Assembly: GCF_045310675.1 (NCBI RefSeq)
Contig: NZ_JBJHZZ010000013.1
Location: 20,111-84,110, forward strand
Length of the DNA: 64,000 nucleotides
Origin: Clostridium_AT stratigraminis
GTDB lineage: Bacteria > Bacillota > Clostridia > Clostridiales > Clostridiaceae
Direction of reading: 5' to 3'
The first letter of the stretch is position 1; each line of letters opens with the position of its first letter. The translations under genes and the position numbers were made by a program. This document shows, one piece after another, positions 32,424 to 41,020 of this stretch. The notes under the pieces were generated by a model, which saw only the letters and a program-made list of their open reading frames with translations, was not told the DNA's origin and did no database searches.

Positions 32424-33809
32424 TCAATTATTAATTGCAAATTTGTTAGCTAAAATTCTTCCTACATAAACTCCGCTTGCTGATGCCTGTGATAGTGAAT
32501 GAGTAACACCCGACCCATCACCTAAAACATACAAATTTTCTATCTTCGCTTCTAGCTTAGTATTTACTTTAACCATAGAATTATAAAATTTTACCTCAAC
32601 ACCATATAATAGAGTATCTTCGTTAGCAGTTCCTGGTGCAATTTTATCAAGAGCATAGATCATTTCAATTATATCATCAAGCTGTCTTTTAGGCAGTACA
32701 AGACTTAAATCTCCTGGAGTTGCTGAAAGTGTAGGCCTTGTAAAACTTTTATTTAGTCTATGCTCATTAGTTCTTCTTCCTTTCACCAAATCGCCAAACC
32801 TTTGAACTAAGACTCCACCACCAAGCATATTGCTTAATTTAGCAATGGATTCACCATATTCATTGCTGTTCTTAAAAGGTTCAGTGAAATGATTTGAAAC
32901 AAGCAGTGCAAAATTGGTATTTTCTGTATGAAGCTCTGGATTTGCATAACTATGTCCATTTACAGTTACTATTCCATTAGTATTTTCATTAACTACCTCG
33001 CCGTGAGGATTCATGCAGAAGGTCCTAACAAAATCTGAGTACTTCTTCGTTCTATACATAATTTTACTTTCATAGACATCTCTGGTTATATGTTCAAAAA
33101 CTGCTGCAGGAAGTTCTACTCTGACACCTATATCAACTCTGTTACTTTTAGTTTCAATTCCAAGCTTTTCACATACACTTGAAATCCACTTAGAACCCGA
33201 TCTACCAGTAGCTAATACTAGATTTTTAGCAGTAAAGCTTTTATCCTTAGCAATAACAGTAAAATTCTCCTCTTTTTTTATTTCAAGAACCTCTGTATTA
33301 AATAGAATATCTACCTTAGTCTCTAAATACTCATAAATATTTTGGAGGATACCAACATTTCTATCAGTGCCTAAATGTCTAACCTTTGCATCTAATAAAT
33401 GCAAGTCATATTGTAGAGCCTTGCTTTTGAGATCAGAATTCTCTGTAGAATATAGCTTTGCTTCTGCTCCTCCCATTTTGCAGAGTACTTCATCTACATA
33501 ATTCATTAAATTCAAAGCTTCTTCTTTTCCTACATAACTGTAAAGTTCTCCACCAAAATTATTAGTTATATTGTATTTCCCATCTGAAAGACTTCCAGCG
33601 CCACCATAGCCGTTCATTATGCTGCAAACCTTACAATTAATACATGATTTTATTTTCTTACCATCTATTGGACACTTTCTTTTATTAAGACTATTTCCTT
33701 TTTCTATCATTAATACTTTAATGTTCGTATTTTTCTGTATTAGTTCATATGCGGTAAAAATCCCGCTGGCTCCTGCTCCTACTATAATCACATCATATAT
33801 ATTATTCAT
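32424..33809 (-). CDS. FAD-dependent dehydrogenase (COG2509-like)
   Basis: Start at ATG 33809, 8 nt after GGGGAG. The ATGs further upstream sit on or before the SD. 461 residues. The N-terminal dinucleotide fold is YDVIIVGAGASGIFTAYEL with EKG at the second strand end. An inserted Cys group CPIDGKKIKSCINCKVC is followed by the Gly-rich GYGGAGSLSDGK. A second nucleotide segment is NLVLATGRSG, and ENLYVLGDGSGVTHSLSQASASG is the C-terminal FAD loop. The Cys group suggests a metal or Fe-S site. Members of this group are largely uncharacterised. Confidence 0.88.
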   Translation of the reverse strand: MNNIYDVIIVGAGASGIFTAYELIQKNTNIKVLMIEKGNSLNKRKCPIDGKKIKSCINCKVCSIMNGYGGAGSLSDGKYNITNNFGGELYSYVGKEEALNLMNYVDEVLCKMGGAEAKLYSTENSDLKSKALQYDLHLLDAKVRHLGTDRNVGILQNIYEYLETKVDILFNTEVLEIKKEENFTVIAKDKSFTAKNLVLATGRSGSKWISSVCEKLGIETKSNRVDIGVRVELPAAVFEHITRDVYESKIMYRTKKYSDFVRTFCMNPHGEVVNENTNGIVTVNGHSYANPELHTENTNFALLVSNHFTEPFKNSNEYGESIAKLSNMLGGGVLVQRFGDLVKGRRTNEHRLNKSFTRPTLSATPGDLSLVLPKRQLDDIIEMIYALDKIAPGTANEDTLLYGVEVKFYNSMVKVNTKLEAKIENLYVLGDGSGVTHSLSQASASGVYVGRILANKFAINN

Positions 33810-34123
33810 AAGCATCACTCCCCTAAAAAATAATAGCAAATAGACTATACCTAGTCAATATTATTTACGAATAATTAATAATATATTAATTATTAAGTTC
33901 GGAATGTTAAATCACCCCATAATTTTTTTATAAAATAGTTAAGAAAAAAATAAGTGCTTACTTTTAAGATTAGTATGTTAAATTTATATCATTTAATGTA
34001 ATGATTTTTAAAGGTTTTACAAATTTGAATAGAACTTATAAAAAGAATTCATTAATTTATTACCTATATATATAGGTATAAAAAATAGACTAATGTAAAA
34101 TTATAAAATATTTTATAAATATT
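33810..34123. other. AT-rich intergenic region upstream of the hydrogenase operon
   Basis: Very AT-rich, no ORF, no convincing stem-loop. Carries the upstream part of the hydrogenase operon control region and the divergent promoter of the FAD dehydrogenase gene. Confidence 0.4.
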
Positions 34124-34152
34124 TTGAAAAACCACTTAATTTTTTTAATAAT
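34124..34152 (+). promoter_or_regulatory. Possible promoter of the hydrogenase operon
   Basis: TTGAAA, 17 nt and AATAAT (34147-34152). An alternative -10, TATAAT, lies about 12 nt further on without a good -35. Confidence 0.45.
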
Positions 34153-34231
34153 ATTTAGTATAATGATATTGTAATCTTAATCGGACTCATTGGCGTAGAT
34201 ATTTTGCGTTTATTTTTTTGTAGTAGATAGC

Positions 34232-34249
34232 TTGTTAATTAACAAACAA
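34232..34249 (+). promoter_or_regulatory. Rex-like operator
   Basis: TTGTTAATTAACAAACAA matches the Rex consensus TTGTTAA-N4-TTAACAA at 12 of 14 defined positions (second half CAAACAA). It also contains the compact palindrome TTGTTAATTAACAA. It is 27 nt before the NuoE-like ATG. Rex senses NADH/NAD, which suits an NAD-linked hydrogenase. Confidence 0.6.
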
Positions 34250-34275
34250 TTAATGATTATAAAGGAGGTTTCAAA

Positions 34276-34752
34276 ATGTGTAAAAATGTCCTAAATGAAG
34301 AGAAGTTCACCGATCTTGAAGAATTTATTAAAAGCCTATCAAATAAAAAAGGTGCTGTTATTGAAGTTCTTCATAAGGCACAGCATATCTTCGGATATCT
34401 TCCAGAGGAGGTGCAGATTTTTGTTGCTGAAAAGCTCAATATCCCTGCTTCTCAGGTGTTTGGAGTAGTAAGTTTCTATTCCTATTTTACAACAGAGCCA
34501 AGAGGTAAATTTGTAGTAAATATCTGTATGGGTACAGCTTGCTTTGTTAGAGGTTCAGGAAATGTGCTAGCTGAATTTGAAAACAAGTTGAATATCAAAT
34601 CTGGACAAACTACTCCAGATGGTAAATTTACTATTGGTTCTCTTAGATGTGTAGGAGCCTGCGGTCTTGCACCAGTAGTAATGGTAAATGACAAGGTTTA
34701 TGGAAATGTTAAACCAGAGGATGTTGATAAAATATTAGCTGATTACAATTAA
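34276..34752 (+). CDS. NADH-linked [FeFe]-hydrogenase, NuoE-like [2Fe-2S] subunit (HydC/HndA type)
   Basis: 158 residues, preceded by AAAGGAGG. Thioredoxin-like [2Fe-2S] ferredoxin fold: helical start (VIEVLHKAQHIFGYLPEEVQ), then CMGTACFVRGS and LRCVGACGLAPVVMVND supply the four Cys (C-x4-C and C-x3-C). It passes electrons between the NuoF-like flavoprotein and the rest of the complex. First gene of the operon NuoE-like, NuoF-like, HydA, the gene set of a trimeric, possibly electron-bifurcating hydrogenase. Confidence 0.95.
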   Translation: MCKNVLNEEKFTDLEEFIKSLSNKKGAVIEVLHKAQHIFGYLPEEVQIFVAEKLNIPASQVFGVVSFYSYFTTEPRGKFVVNICMGTACFVRGSGNVLAEFENKLNIKSGQTTPDGKFTIGSLRCVGACGLAPVVMVNDKVYGNVKPEDVDKILADYN

Positions 34753-34771
34753 TAGGTATATGGAGGATAAT

Positions 34772-36655
34772 ATGTTGAATAGAATTCGCTCTTTTGAAGA
34801 TCTTAAAAATATTTACTCTGAATTAAAACCATTACTAGATATTAGAAAGCATTTTGTTGATATAAGTAATGAAGATAAAATAGAAATTCATATCTGTGGA
34901 GGTACGGGCTGTAAGGCTTCGCAAAGTGATAAGATACTTGCAAACATGAAGGAAGCTATTGAAGCTAATGGTCTATTAAGCAAGGTACATGTATCTATTA
35001 CTGGTTGTTTTGGCTTTTGTGAAAAAGGCCCAATAGTAAAAATTAGTCCTGACAATGTATTTTATGTAAAGGTTAAACCAGAAGATGCAAAAGAAATAAT
35101 TGAAGAGCATATCATGAAAAAAAGAGTCATAGCAAGGCTTTTATATGAAGAGCCAACATTAAAGGAAACTGTAACAAGGCAGGATGAAATGTCCTTTTAT
35201 AAAAAACAGCATCGTATTGCTCTAAGAAACTGCGGTGTAATAAATCCAGAAAAAATAGAAGAGTACATCGCAAGCGATGGTTATATGGCACTAGGAAAGG
35301 TTATAACCACAATGACTGCAGACGATGTAATACAAACTATGATAGATTCAGGTTTAAGAGGCCGTGGAGGCGGAGGATTTTCAACAGGTCAAAAATGGTT
35401 ATTTGCAAAAAGAAGTAAAGCTAATCAAAAATATATAATTTGCAATGCTGATGAGGGAGATCCTGGTGCTTTCATGGATCGTTCAGTACTTGAAGGAGAT
35501 CCAAATACAGTAATTGAAGCTATGGCTATAGCAGGCTATGCTATTGGAGCTTCAGAAGGTTACATTTATATTAGAGCAGAATACCCTCTTGCTATAGAAA
35601 GATTAAAAACAGCTATTTCAGAAGCTAGAGAAGCTGGTCTCCTTGGAAAAAACATAATGGGAACAGATTTTAGCTTTGATGTATTTATAAAATATGGTGC
35701 TGGCGCCTTTGTTTGTGGAGAAGAAACTGCCTTAATTCACTCCATAGAAGGTTATAGAGGAGAACCAACAACAAAGCCTCCTTTCCCCGCAGTAAGCGGT
35801 TTGTGGGAAAAACCAACTTGTGTTAATAACGTTGAAACCTTAGCAAATATACCCCCTATTATTTTAAATGGCCCAAATTGGTATGCCTCCATGGGAACAA
35901 AAACTTCCAAGGGTACTAAGGTTTTTGCTTTAGCAGGTAAAATTAACAATGTTGGATTAGTTGAAGTACCAATGGGAACAACCTTAAGAGAAATAATTTA
36001 TGAAATCGGCGGTGGAATAAAAAATGGGCGTAAATTTAAAGCCGTTCAAACCGGAGGACCTTCTGGTGGATGTATACCTGCTGAAAATTTAGATATTCAA
36101 ATAGATTATGAATCCTTAAATGCTATTGGTTCAATGATGGGTTCAGGCGGAATGATAGTTATGGATGAGGATAACTGTATGGTTGATATAGCTAAGTTCT
36201 ATCTTGAATTTACTGTTGATGAATCCTGTGGAAAATGTACGCCTTGCCGTGTTGGAAATAAGAGACTCCTTGAAATATTAACTAAGATTACTGAAGGTAA
36301 AGGAACTGAAGAAGATCTTGAAGATTTGCAAGAATTAGCAGAAACCATTAAAGATACTTCACTTTGTGGACTTGGTCAAACAGCTCCAAATCCAGTATTA
36401 AGCACAATGAAATACTTTATGGATGAGTATGTGGCTCACGTTAAGGAAAAGCGCTGCCCTGCTGGAGTTTGCAAATCATTATTGCAGTATCATATAACAG
36501 ATAAATGTATAGGTTGTACTAAATGCGCTAGACAGTGTCCTTCAAACTGTATTAGCGGAAAAGTTAAAACCATGCATGTAATTAATCAAGACAAGTGTAT
36601 TAAATGTGGTGCTTGCCAAATTTCTTGTCCTGTTAAAGCCATAATAAGAAGGTAG
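34772..36655 (+). CDS. NADH-linked [FeFe]-hydrogenase, NuoF-like flavoprotein subunit (HydB/HndC type)
   Basis: Start at ATG 34772. The ATG at 34760 overlaps its SD (GGAGG). 627 residues. Order: an N-terminal thioredoxin-like [2Fe-2S] domain (IHICGGTGCKASQS, ITGCFGFCEKGP), the FMN/NADH domain (LRGRGGGGFSTGQKWLFA, NADEGDPGAFMDR), a [4Fe-4S] site (ESCGKCTPCRVG, DTSLCGLG), and a C-terminal two-[4Fe-4S] ferredoxin domain (CIGCTKCARQCP, CIKCGACQISCP). It oxidises or reduces NAD(H) and is the flavin site where bifurcation would occur. 19 nt downstream of the NuoE-like gene. Confidence 0.96.
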   Translation: MLNRIRSFEDLKNIYSELKPLLDIRKHFVDISNEDKIEIHICGGTGCKASQSDKILANMKEAIEANGLLSKVHVSITGCFGFCEKGPIVKISPDNVFYVKVKPEDAKEIIEEHIMKKRVIARLLYEEPTLKETVTRQDEMSFYKKQHRIALRNCGVINPEKIEEYIASDGYMALGKVITTMTADDVIQTMIDSGLRGRGGGGFSTGQKWLFAKRSKANQKYIICNADEGDPGAFMDRSVLEGDPNTVIEAMAIAGYAIGASEGYIYIRAEYPLAIERLKTAISEAREAGLLGKNIMGTDFSFDVFIKYGAGAFVCGEETALIHSIEGYRGEPTTKPPFPAVSGLWEKPTCVNNVETLANIPPIILNGPNWYASMGTKTSKGTKVFALAGKINNVGLVEVPMGTTLREIIYEIGGGIKNGRKFKAVQTGGPSGGCIPAENLDIQIDYESLNAIGSMMGSGGMIVMDEDNCMVDIAKFYLEFTVDESCGKCTPCRVGNKRLLEILTKITEGKGTEEDLEDLQELAETIKDTSLCGLGQTAPNPVLSTMKYFMDEYVAHVKEKRCPAGVCKSLLQYHITDKCIGCTKCARQCPSNCISGKVKTMHVINQDKCIKCGACQISCPVKAIIRR

Positions 36656-36687
36656 TTTCTATAATATATAAAGAAGAGGTGAATATT

Positions 36688-38430
36688 TTGAGTTTAGTAA
36701 CTGTTACAATAAATAATAAAAGGATTCTAGTAGAAGAAGGAACCACTATATTAGAAGCTGCTAAATTATTGAATATAAAAATTCCTACACTATGCCATTT
36801 AAACCTGCATGATACCAAGATGGTTAATCAAACCGCTTCCTGCCGTGTTTGTATGGTTGAAGTAGAAGGTAAGAAAAACCTTGCACCTTCCTGTGCTACA
36901 CCTGTTTTTAATAACATGGTGGTAAGAACAAATACTATAAGGGCAATAAGAGCTAGAAGAACAGTAGTAGAACTGCTTTTATCTGACCATCCTAAAGACT
37001 GCTTAATATGCCCAAAAAACACTGACTGCGAGCTTCAAAGCTTAGCAGCAGATTTAGGTGTTAGAGATATTCCCTACCAAGGTGAAATGTCCACCTATGA
37101 AATAGACGATTCCAGCAGATCAATAGTTAGAAATCTTGATAAATGCATACTATGCAGAAGATGCGAAACTATGTGTAATAAGGTTCAAACAGTTAATGTA
37201 CTTTCTGGAGTAGATAGAGGGTTCCAAACTGTAGTGCAGCCGGCATTTGGACTTCCAATGACCGAAACATCTTGTACCTTCTGCGGCCAATGTGTTGCAG
37301 TATGCCCAACGGCTGCCTTAACAGAAGTAAATAATGTTCCAAAGGTCTGGAGAGCTTTAAAAAACAAAGAGAAATATGTAGTTGTCCAAACTGCACCTGC
37401 AGTAAGAGTTGCCCTAGGCGAAGAATTCGGACTTGCACCAGGAACAGTGGTAACTGGTAAAATGGCTGCAGCACTTAGATCTTTAGGTTTTGACAAAGTT
37501 TTCGATACAGACTTTGCTGCGGACTTAACAATAATGGAAGAAGCTTCTGAGTTTATACACAGGCTTCAGCATGGAGGCAGAATGCCAATACTAACAAGCT
37601 GCTGCCCAGGCTGGATTAAATTCTTTGAGCATCAATTCCCAGATCTTTTAGATATTCCGTCCACTTGTAAGTCACCTCATGAAATGTTTGGTGCTATTAC
37701 AAAGACTTACCTTGCTGATAAAATGGGAATAGATCCAAGGAATATTGTTGTGGTTTCTGTAATGCCTTGTCTCGCAAAGAAGTATGAGGCAGCTAGACCT
37801 GAACTTTCAAATAATGGAATGCAGGATGTTGATATTGTTATTACTACAAGAGAACTGGCAAAAATGCTTAAGGAAGCTGGCATAGACTTTAATTCCTTAG
37901 TGGAAGGTGACTTTGATCATCCATTAGGAGAATCTACTGGAGCATCTGTAATATTCGGAACAACAGGAGGAGTTATAGAAGCTGCTCTTAGAACTGCTTA
38001 TGAATGGCTAACCAACGAAACCTTAGAAAGTGTAGAATTCCATTCTTTAAGAGGTATGGACGGAGTTAAAGAGGCAACAGTAAAAATTAATGACTTAGAT
38101 GTTAATATTGCAGTTGCTCACGGTCTTGGAAATGCAAGAAAAATACTTGAAGCTATAAGAAATGGCGAGGTAAATTATCATGCCATTGAAATAATGGCTT
38201 GTCCAGGAGGCTGCATAAACGGGGGTGGCCAGCCTTACAATCATGGCGATGTAGAGATAATTAAGAAGCGTATGGAAGGTCTCTATTCTGAAGATAGAAG
38301 TAAATCTCTAAGAAAATCCCATGATAATCCATATATAAAGCAGCTTTATGATGAGTTCCTAGGTGAGCCTTATGGTGAAAAAGCCCATGAGCTTCTTCAC
38401 ACACAGTATACAAAACGTAGAAAATTATAA
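36688..38430 (+). CDS. hydA: [FeFe]-hydrogenase catalytic subunit, group A, NAD-linked complex
   Basis: TTG start at 36688, 8 nt after AGAGG. The GTG at 36679 overlaps that SD. 580 residues. N-terminal plant-type [2Fe-2S] domain (IPTLCHLNLHD, SCRVCMVEVEG), then the His-ligated [4Fe-4S] with CLICPKNTDCELQ, two [4Fe-4S] clusters (CILCRRCETMC, CTFCGQCVAVCP), and the H-cluster domain with TSCCPGW, MPCLAKKYEA and MACPGGCINGGGQP. It evolves or takes up H2 in the cytoplasm using electrons from NADH and ferredoxin through the two subunits encoded upstream. Length matches the M3 class. Confidence 0.97.
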   Translation: MSLVTVTINNKRILVEEGTTILEAAKLLNIKIPTLCHLNLHDTKMVNQTASCRVCMVEVEGKKNLAPSCATPVFNNMVVRTNTIRAIRARRTVVELLLSDHPKDCLICPKNTDCELQSLAADLGVRDIPYQGEMSTYEIDDSSRSIVRNLDKCILCRRCETMCNKVQTVNVLSGVDRGFQTVVQPAFGLPMTETSCTFCGQCVAVCPTAALTEVNNVPKVWRALKNKEKYVVVQTAPAVRVALGEEFGLAPGTVVTGKMAAALRSLGFDKVFDTDFAADLTIMEEASEFIHRLQHGGRMPILTSCCPGWIKFFEHQFPDLLDIPSTCKSPHEMFGAITKTYLADKMGIDPRNIVVVSVMPCLAKKYEAARPELSNNGMQDVDIVITTRELAKMLKEAGIDFNSLVEGDFDHPLGESTGASVIFGTTGGVIEAALRTAYEWLTNETLESVEFHSLRGMDGVKEATVKINDLDVNIAVAHGLGNARKILEAIRNGEVNYHAIEIMACPGGCINGGGQPYNHGDVEIIKKRMEGLYSEDRSKSLRKSHDNPYIKQLYDEFLGEPYGEKAHELLHTQYTKRRKL

Positions 38431-38592
38431 TTACTGTATAAGTTAAGAATAGCTGTATCAAAGTTTTTTGTGACAGCTATTTTGTTTTAAAGTATAAAAT
38501 TCACAAATTGTTTCATGTTATATACTTTATCTTCCAAATCAACTGGGATATAATAATATGTATGCATTTATTTATACATATTATGGGGGCTG

Positions 38593-38689
38593 CAGGAGGC
38601 AAAACAATTAATAATAGTTTTGTGCCCCAGAGCACTACAGGAGGCAAAACAATTAATAATAGTTTTGTACCCCAGAGCACTACAGGAGG
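38593..38689 (+). repeat. Tandem 45-bp repeat carrying three SD copies upstream of the DegV gene
   Basis: Two 45-bp units (38593-38637, 38638-38682) differing at one base, plus the start of a third. Each begins CAGGAGG (a full SD) and holds a CAAAAC/GTTTTG stem around AATTAATAATA. The third SD (38683-38689) serves the real ATG at 38695. 45 is a multiple of 3, so the DegV frame stays open through the repeats. Confidence 0.85.
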
Positions 38690-38694
38690 GTAAA

Positions 38695-39540
38695 ATGAAT
38701 AAAGTTAAAATCATAACTGACAGCACCAGTGATCTCACCCCTGATATCATTAAAAAATTAGATATTTCAGTTGTGCCCTTATATGTTAATTTTAATGATG
38801 AAAGTTTCATTGATGGTGTTAATATCACTACAAAAGAACTATATGAGAAGGTTGAAAAATATGGATGTCTGCCTAAAACTGCTGCAGGTTCACCGGCTGA
38901 CTTTTACAAAATGTTTGAAAAATTTATTGATGCGGATATGGATATTGTTTTTATAGGCTTATCTTCTAAACTTTCATCACACCTTCAAAGTGCCATTCTT
39001 GCCGCAAGTGGCCTTCCTGAAGGTAGAATTCATATAGTAGACTCATTAAACTTATCTTCCGCAATAGGACTATTAGTTTTAAAGGCTGTTGATTTTAGAA
39101 ATCAAGGTCTGGAGGCTGCAGAAATTGCTAAAAAGGTAAGAGAACTTGTCCCTAAAGTTAAAACAGAATTTATAATAGATACACTAGACTATCTATATAA
39201 GGGTGGCAGGTGCTCTGCACTGCAAAGCCTGATAGGTGGTATGCTAAAAATAAGGCCTGTGGTTAAAGTAGTTGACGGCAGTATGGTACCTGCGCAAAAG
39301 CTTATGGGAAAAAGAGATAAGGCACTTAATACAATGCTGTCAAATGTTATAAAAGAAAAAGAAAACATAGACCCTGCTAGAGTAATGGTAACTCATTCTT
39401 TAAGTGGTGATGCAGGTTACTTAAAGTCAGAGCTTGAAAAGAATCTTAATATAAATGAAGTTATTATAACTGAAGCTGGCTGCGTAATTTCCAGCCATTG
39501 CGGCCCAAATACAATAGGAATTTTATATATCGAAAAATAG
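38695..39540 (+). CDS. DegV-family fatty-acid-binding protein
   Basis: Start at ATG 38695, 5 nt after CAGGAGG. An upstream TTG (38620) reads through the repeats and is unlikely. 281 residues. Opening KVKIITDSTSDLTPDIIKKL and GSPADFYKMFEKFIDADMDIVFIGLSSKLS are classic DegV/EDD motifs. IDTLDYLYKGGRCS and a final His-Cys-Gly (SHCGPNTIGILY) complete the family pattern. DegV proteins (FakB type) bind fatty acids for the kinase FakA. The gene is alone here. Its repeated leader may tune translation. Confidence 0.94.
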   Translation: MNKVKIITDSTSDLTPDIIKKLDISVVPLYVNFNDESFIDGVNITTKELYEKVEKYGCLPKTAAGSPADFYKMFEKFIDADMDIVFIGLSSKLSSHLQSAILAASGLPEGRIHIVDSLNLSSAIGLLVLKAVDFRNQGLEAAEIAKKVRELVPKVKTEFIIDTLDYLYKGGRCSALQSLIGGMLKIRPVVKVVDGSMVPAQKLMGKRDKALNTMLSNVIKEKENIDPARVMVTHSLSGDAGYLKSELEKNLNINEVIITEAGCVISSHCGPNTIGILYIEK

Positions 39541-39568
39541 TTCAGGTAAAACCCCTGAACTATTTTTA
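39538..39568. terminator. Terminator between the DegV and MFS genes
   Basis: TAGTTCAG pairs with CTGAACTA, overlapping the DegV stop and followed by TTTTTATTATG. It serves both converging genes. Confidence 0.85.
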
Positions 39569-40813
39569 TTATGCCTTAGTTAAGCTCTTACTTTCTTGCT
39601 TTATTTCAAAGCCTCTAAGCCATCTCATAAAGACACTTGAAATTATTAGAAGTATAAAGCATATTATCCAAAGCTTTGGTATCCCATAAGCATCAATAAA
39701 TCTTCCGAAGACATAAGGTCCAAGTGATGCCCCTACTCCTGTAATAAGAGGTATAACTGCATTGAATCTTCCTCTATGATTCATAGGTGAATGGTTTGCA
39801 ATATACACACCTGCATTTGTGGCTTCAAGAATCTCACCAATAGTATACAAAACTGCTGAAAGTATATACAGTGGAAAACTATTTATAAACCCAAGCATGC
39901 CAAAGCCTATAGCATAAAAAACACTTGCTAATGCAATATTTAAAACAGGTGGTACTTTCATAGTTATTTTAATTATAAAGGTTGTTAATATAATTATAGT
40001 TATACCATTTGTAGCCATTACAAACCCAAAATACTTGGACCCTAGGCCGCTTCCAAAAGCTTTAGTTATTTGCAGGGGAATAACAAAACCTATTGTTGAA
40101 TAAACAAAGGCATTTATAGTCTTTCCAACCATAAAAAACATTAAGGATGGTCTCTTAAGAAATGCCTCAAATACGCTGGAGTCTTCTGCTGCTTCATCAT
40201 TAGCTGCAACTTTGCTTTCTTCTATATCCTCCTTACTTGGCATTGTATCCTCAATAAACACAGTTAAAATTATTAGGGATATTATTATAGAAACTGTGTT
40301 ACCTAAGAATATGAGGCTGGTATAATTTCTATATAGAAAGCCTGCAATCATAGGCCCAATAGAGAAGCCAACATTGATTCCTAAGTAAAGAAGTGAAAAG
40401 GCTGACTTTCTGTTATCCTTATTAGTTAAGTCAGTCATCATTGCCGAATTAGCTGGCTGAGCTGCACTCATAAAGAAACCTGAGGTAATTAATAATATAG
40501 GAATTAGTCTAGAATTGCCTAAGAAAGCGCAAGGGGCAAAGCAGCAGGCCGCAAGGCCTTGAAAAGTAAGAAATAGCTTTTTACGGCCAAAGTGATCTGT
40601 TAGTTTTCCTCCTATTAAGGAACCAGCTGCTTGGGCAAATGCACTAAACATAAAATATTTACCTGCGTCTTTATTGCTGAGCCCTATATGTTCTGTTAAA
40701 AACAACGTTAAGAATGGATAAACAAAATTACCCATAGCATTAACAACTCTAACTATAGCTAAAATATAGATGGTAGAAGGTAGTCCACCATATATATCAA
40801 GTTTCTTAATCAT
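39569..40813 (-). CDS. MFS transporter, multidrug-efflux-like
   Basis: 414 residues, 12 hydrophobic segments. MFS signature after TM2: GGKLTDHFGRKKLFL. Motif-rich N-half (VVNAMGNFVYPFLTLFLTEHIG) resembles drug:H+ antiporters of the YdeE/MdtG kind. The central loop (about 195-215, acidic, PSKEDIEESKVAANDEAAED) separates the two halves. Substrate unknown. Single gene, divergent from the MATE transporter gene at 41021. Confidence 0.88.
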   Translation of the reverse strand: MIKKLDIYGGLPSTIYILAIVRVVNAMGNFVYPFLTLFLTEHIGLSNKDAGKYFMFSAFAQAAGSLIGGKLTDHFGRKKLFLTFQGLAACCFAPCAFLGNSRLIPILLITSGFFMSAAQPANSAMMTDLTNKDNRKSAFSLLYLGINVGFSIGPMIAGFLYRNYTSLIFLGNTVSIIISLIILTVFIEDTMPSKEDIEESKVAANDEAAEDSSVFEAFLKRPSLMFFMVGKTINAFVYSTIGFVIPLQITKAFGSGLGSKYFGFVMATNGITIIILTTFIIKITMKVPPVLNIALASVFYAIGFGMLGFINSFPLYILSAVLYTIGEILEATNAGVYIANHSPMNHRGRFNAVIPLITGVGASLGPYVFGRFIDAYGIPKLWIICFILLIISSVFMRWLRGFEIKQESKSLTKA

Positions 40814-41020
40814 CTTAAAAGTATTAATAGAAATCCCCCCTTAAAAAGCAAAGATAAAAAGTAAAGCAGGCTATAAAAATAGACCTAAATACTATTCTAA
40901 TACAGAAACAAGTAAAAAACTACAAAATGCAAAACTATTTTATTTGAATATAGAAATAATTAGAAAAATAATATACAATATTTCTGTGATTGTTTTCTAT
41001 TTAATTTTCTGGAGGGGTGT

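Noticed and set aside
37185..37496. Antisense frames of about 100 codons inside hydA and similar frames opposite other genes
   Set aside because: No SD, low-complexity translations, and exact overlap with well-conserved coding sequence on the other strand. They are shadow frames.
38593..38689. Repeats with even spacing, considered as a CRISPR array
   Set aside because: Units are directly adjacent copies with no unique spacers, only two full units are present, no cas genes are nearby, and each unit contains an SD. A tandem leader duplication explains it.
38620..38694. Longer DegV frame starting at TTG 38620
   Set aside because: It translates the tandem repeats, has no SD at proper spacing, and the conserved DegV start matches ATG 38695 with CAGGAGG upstream.
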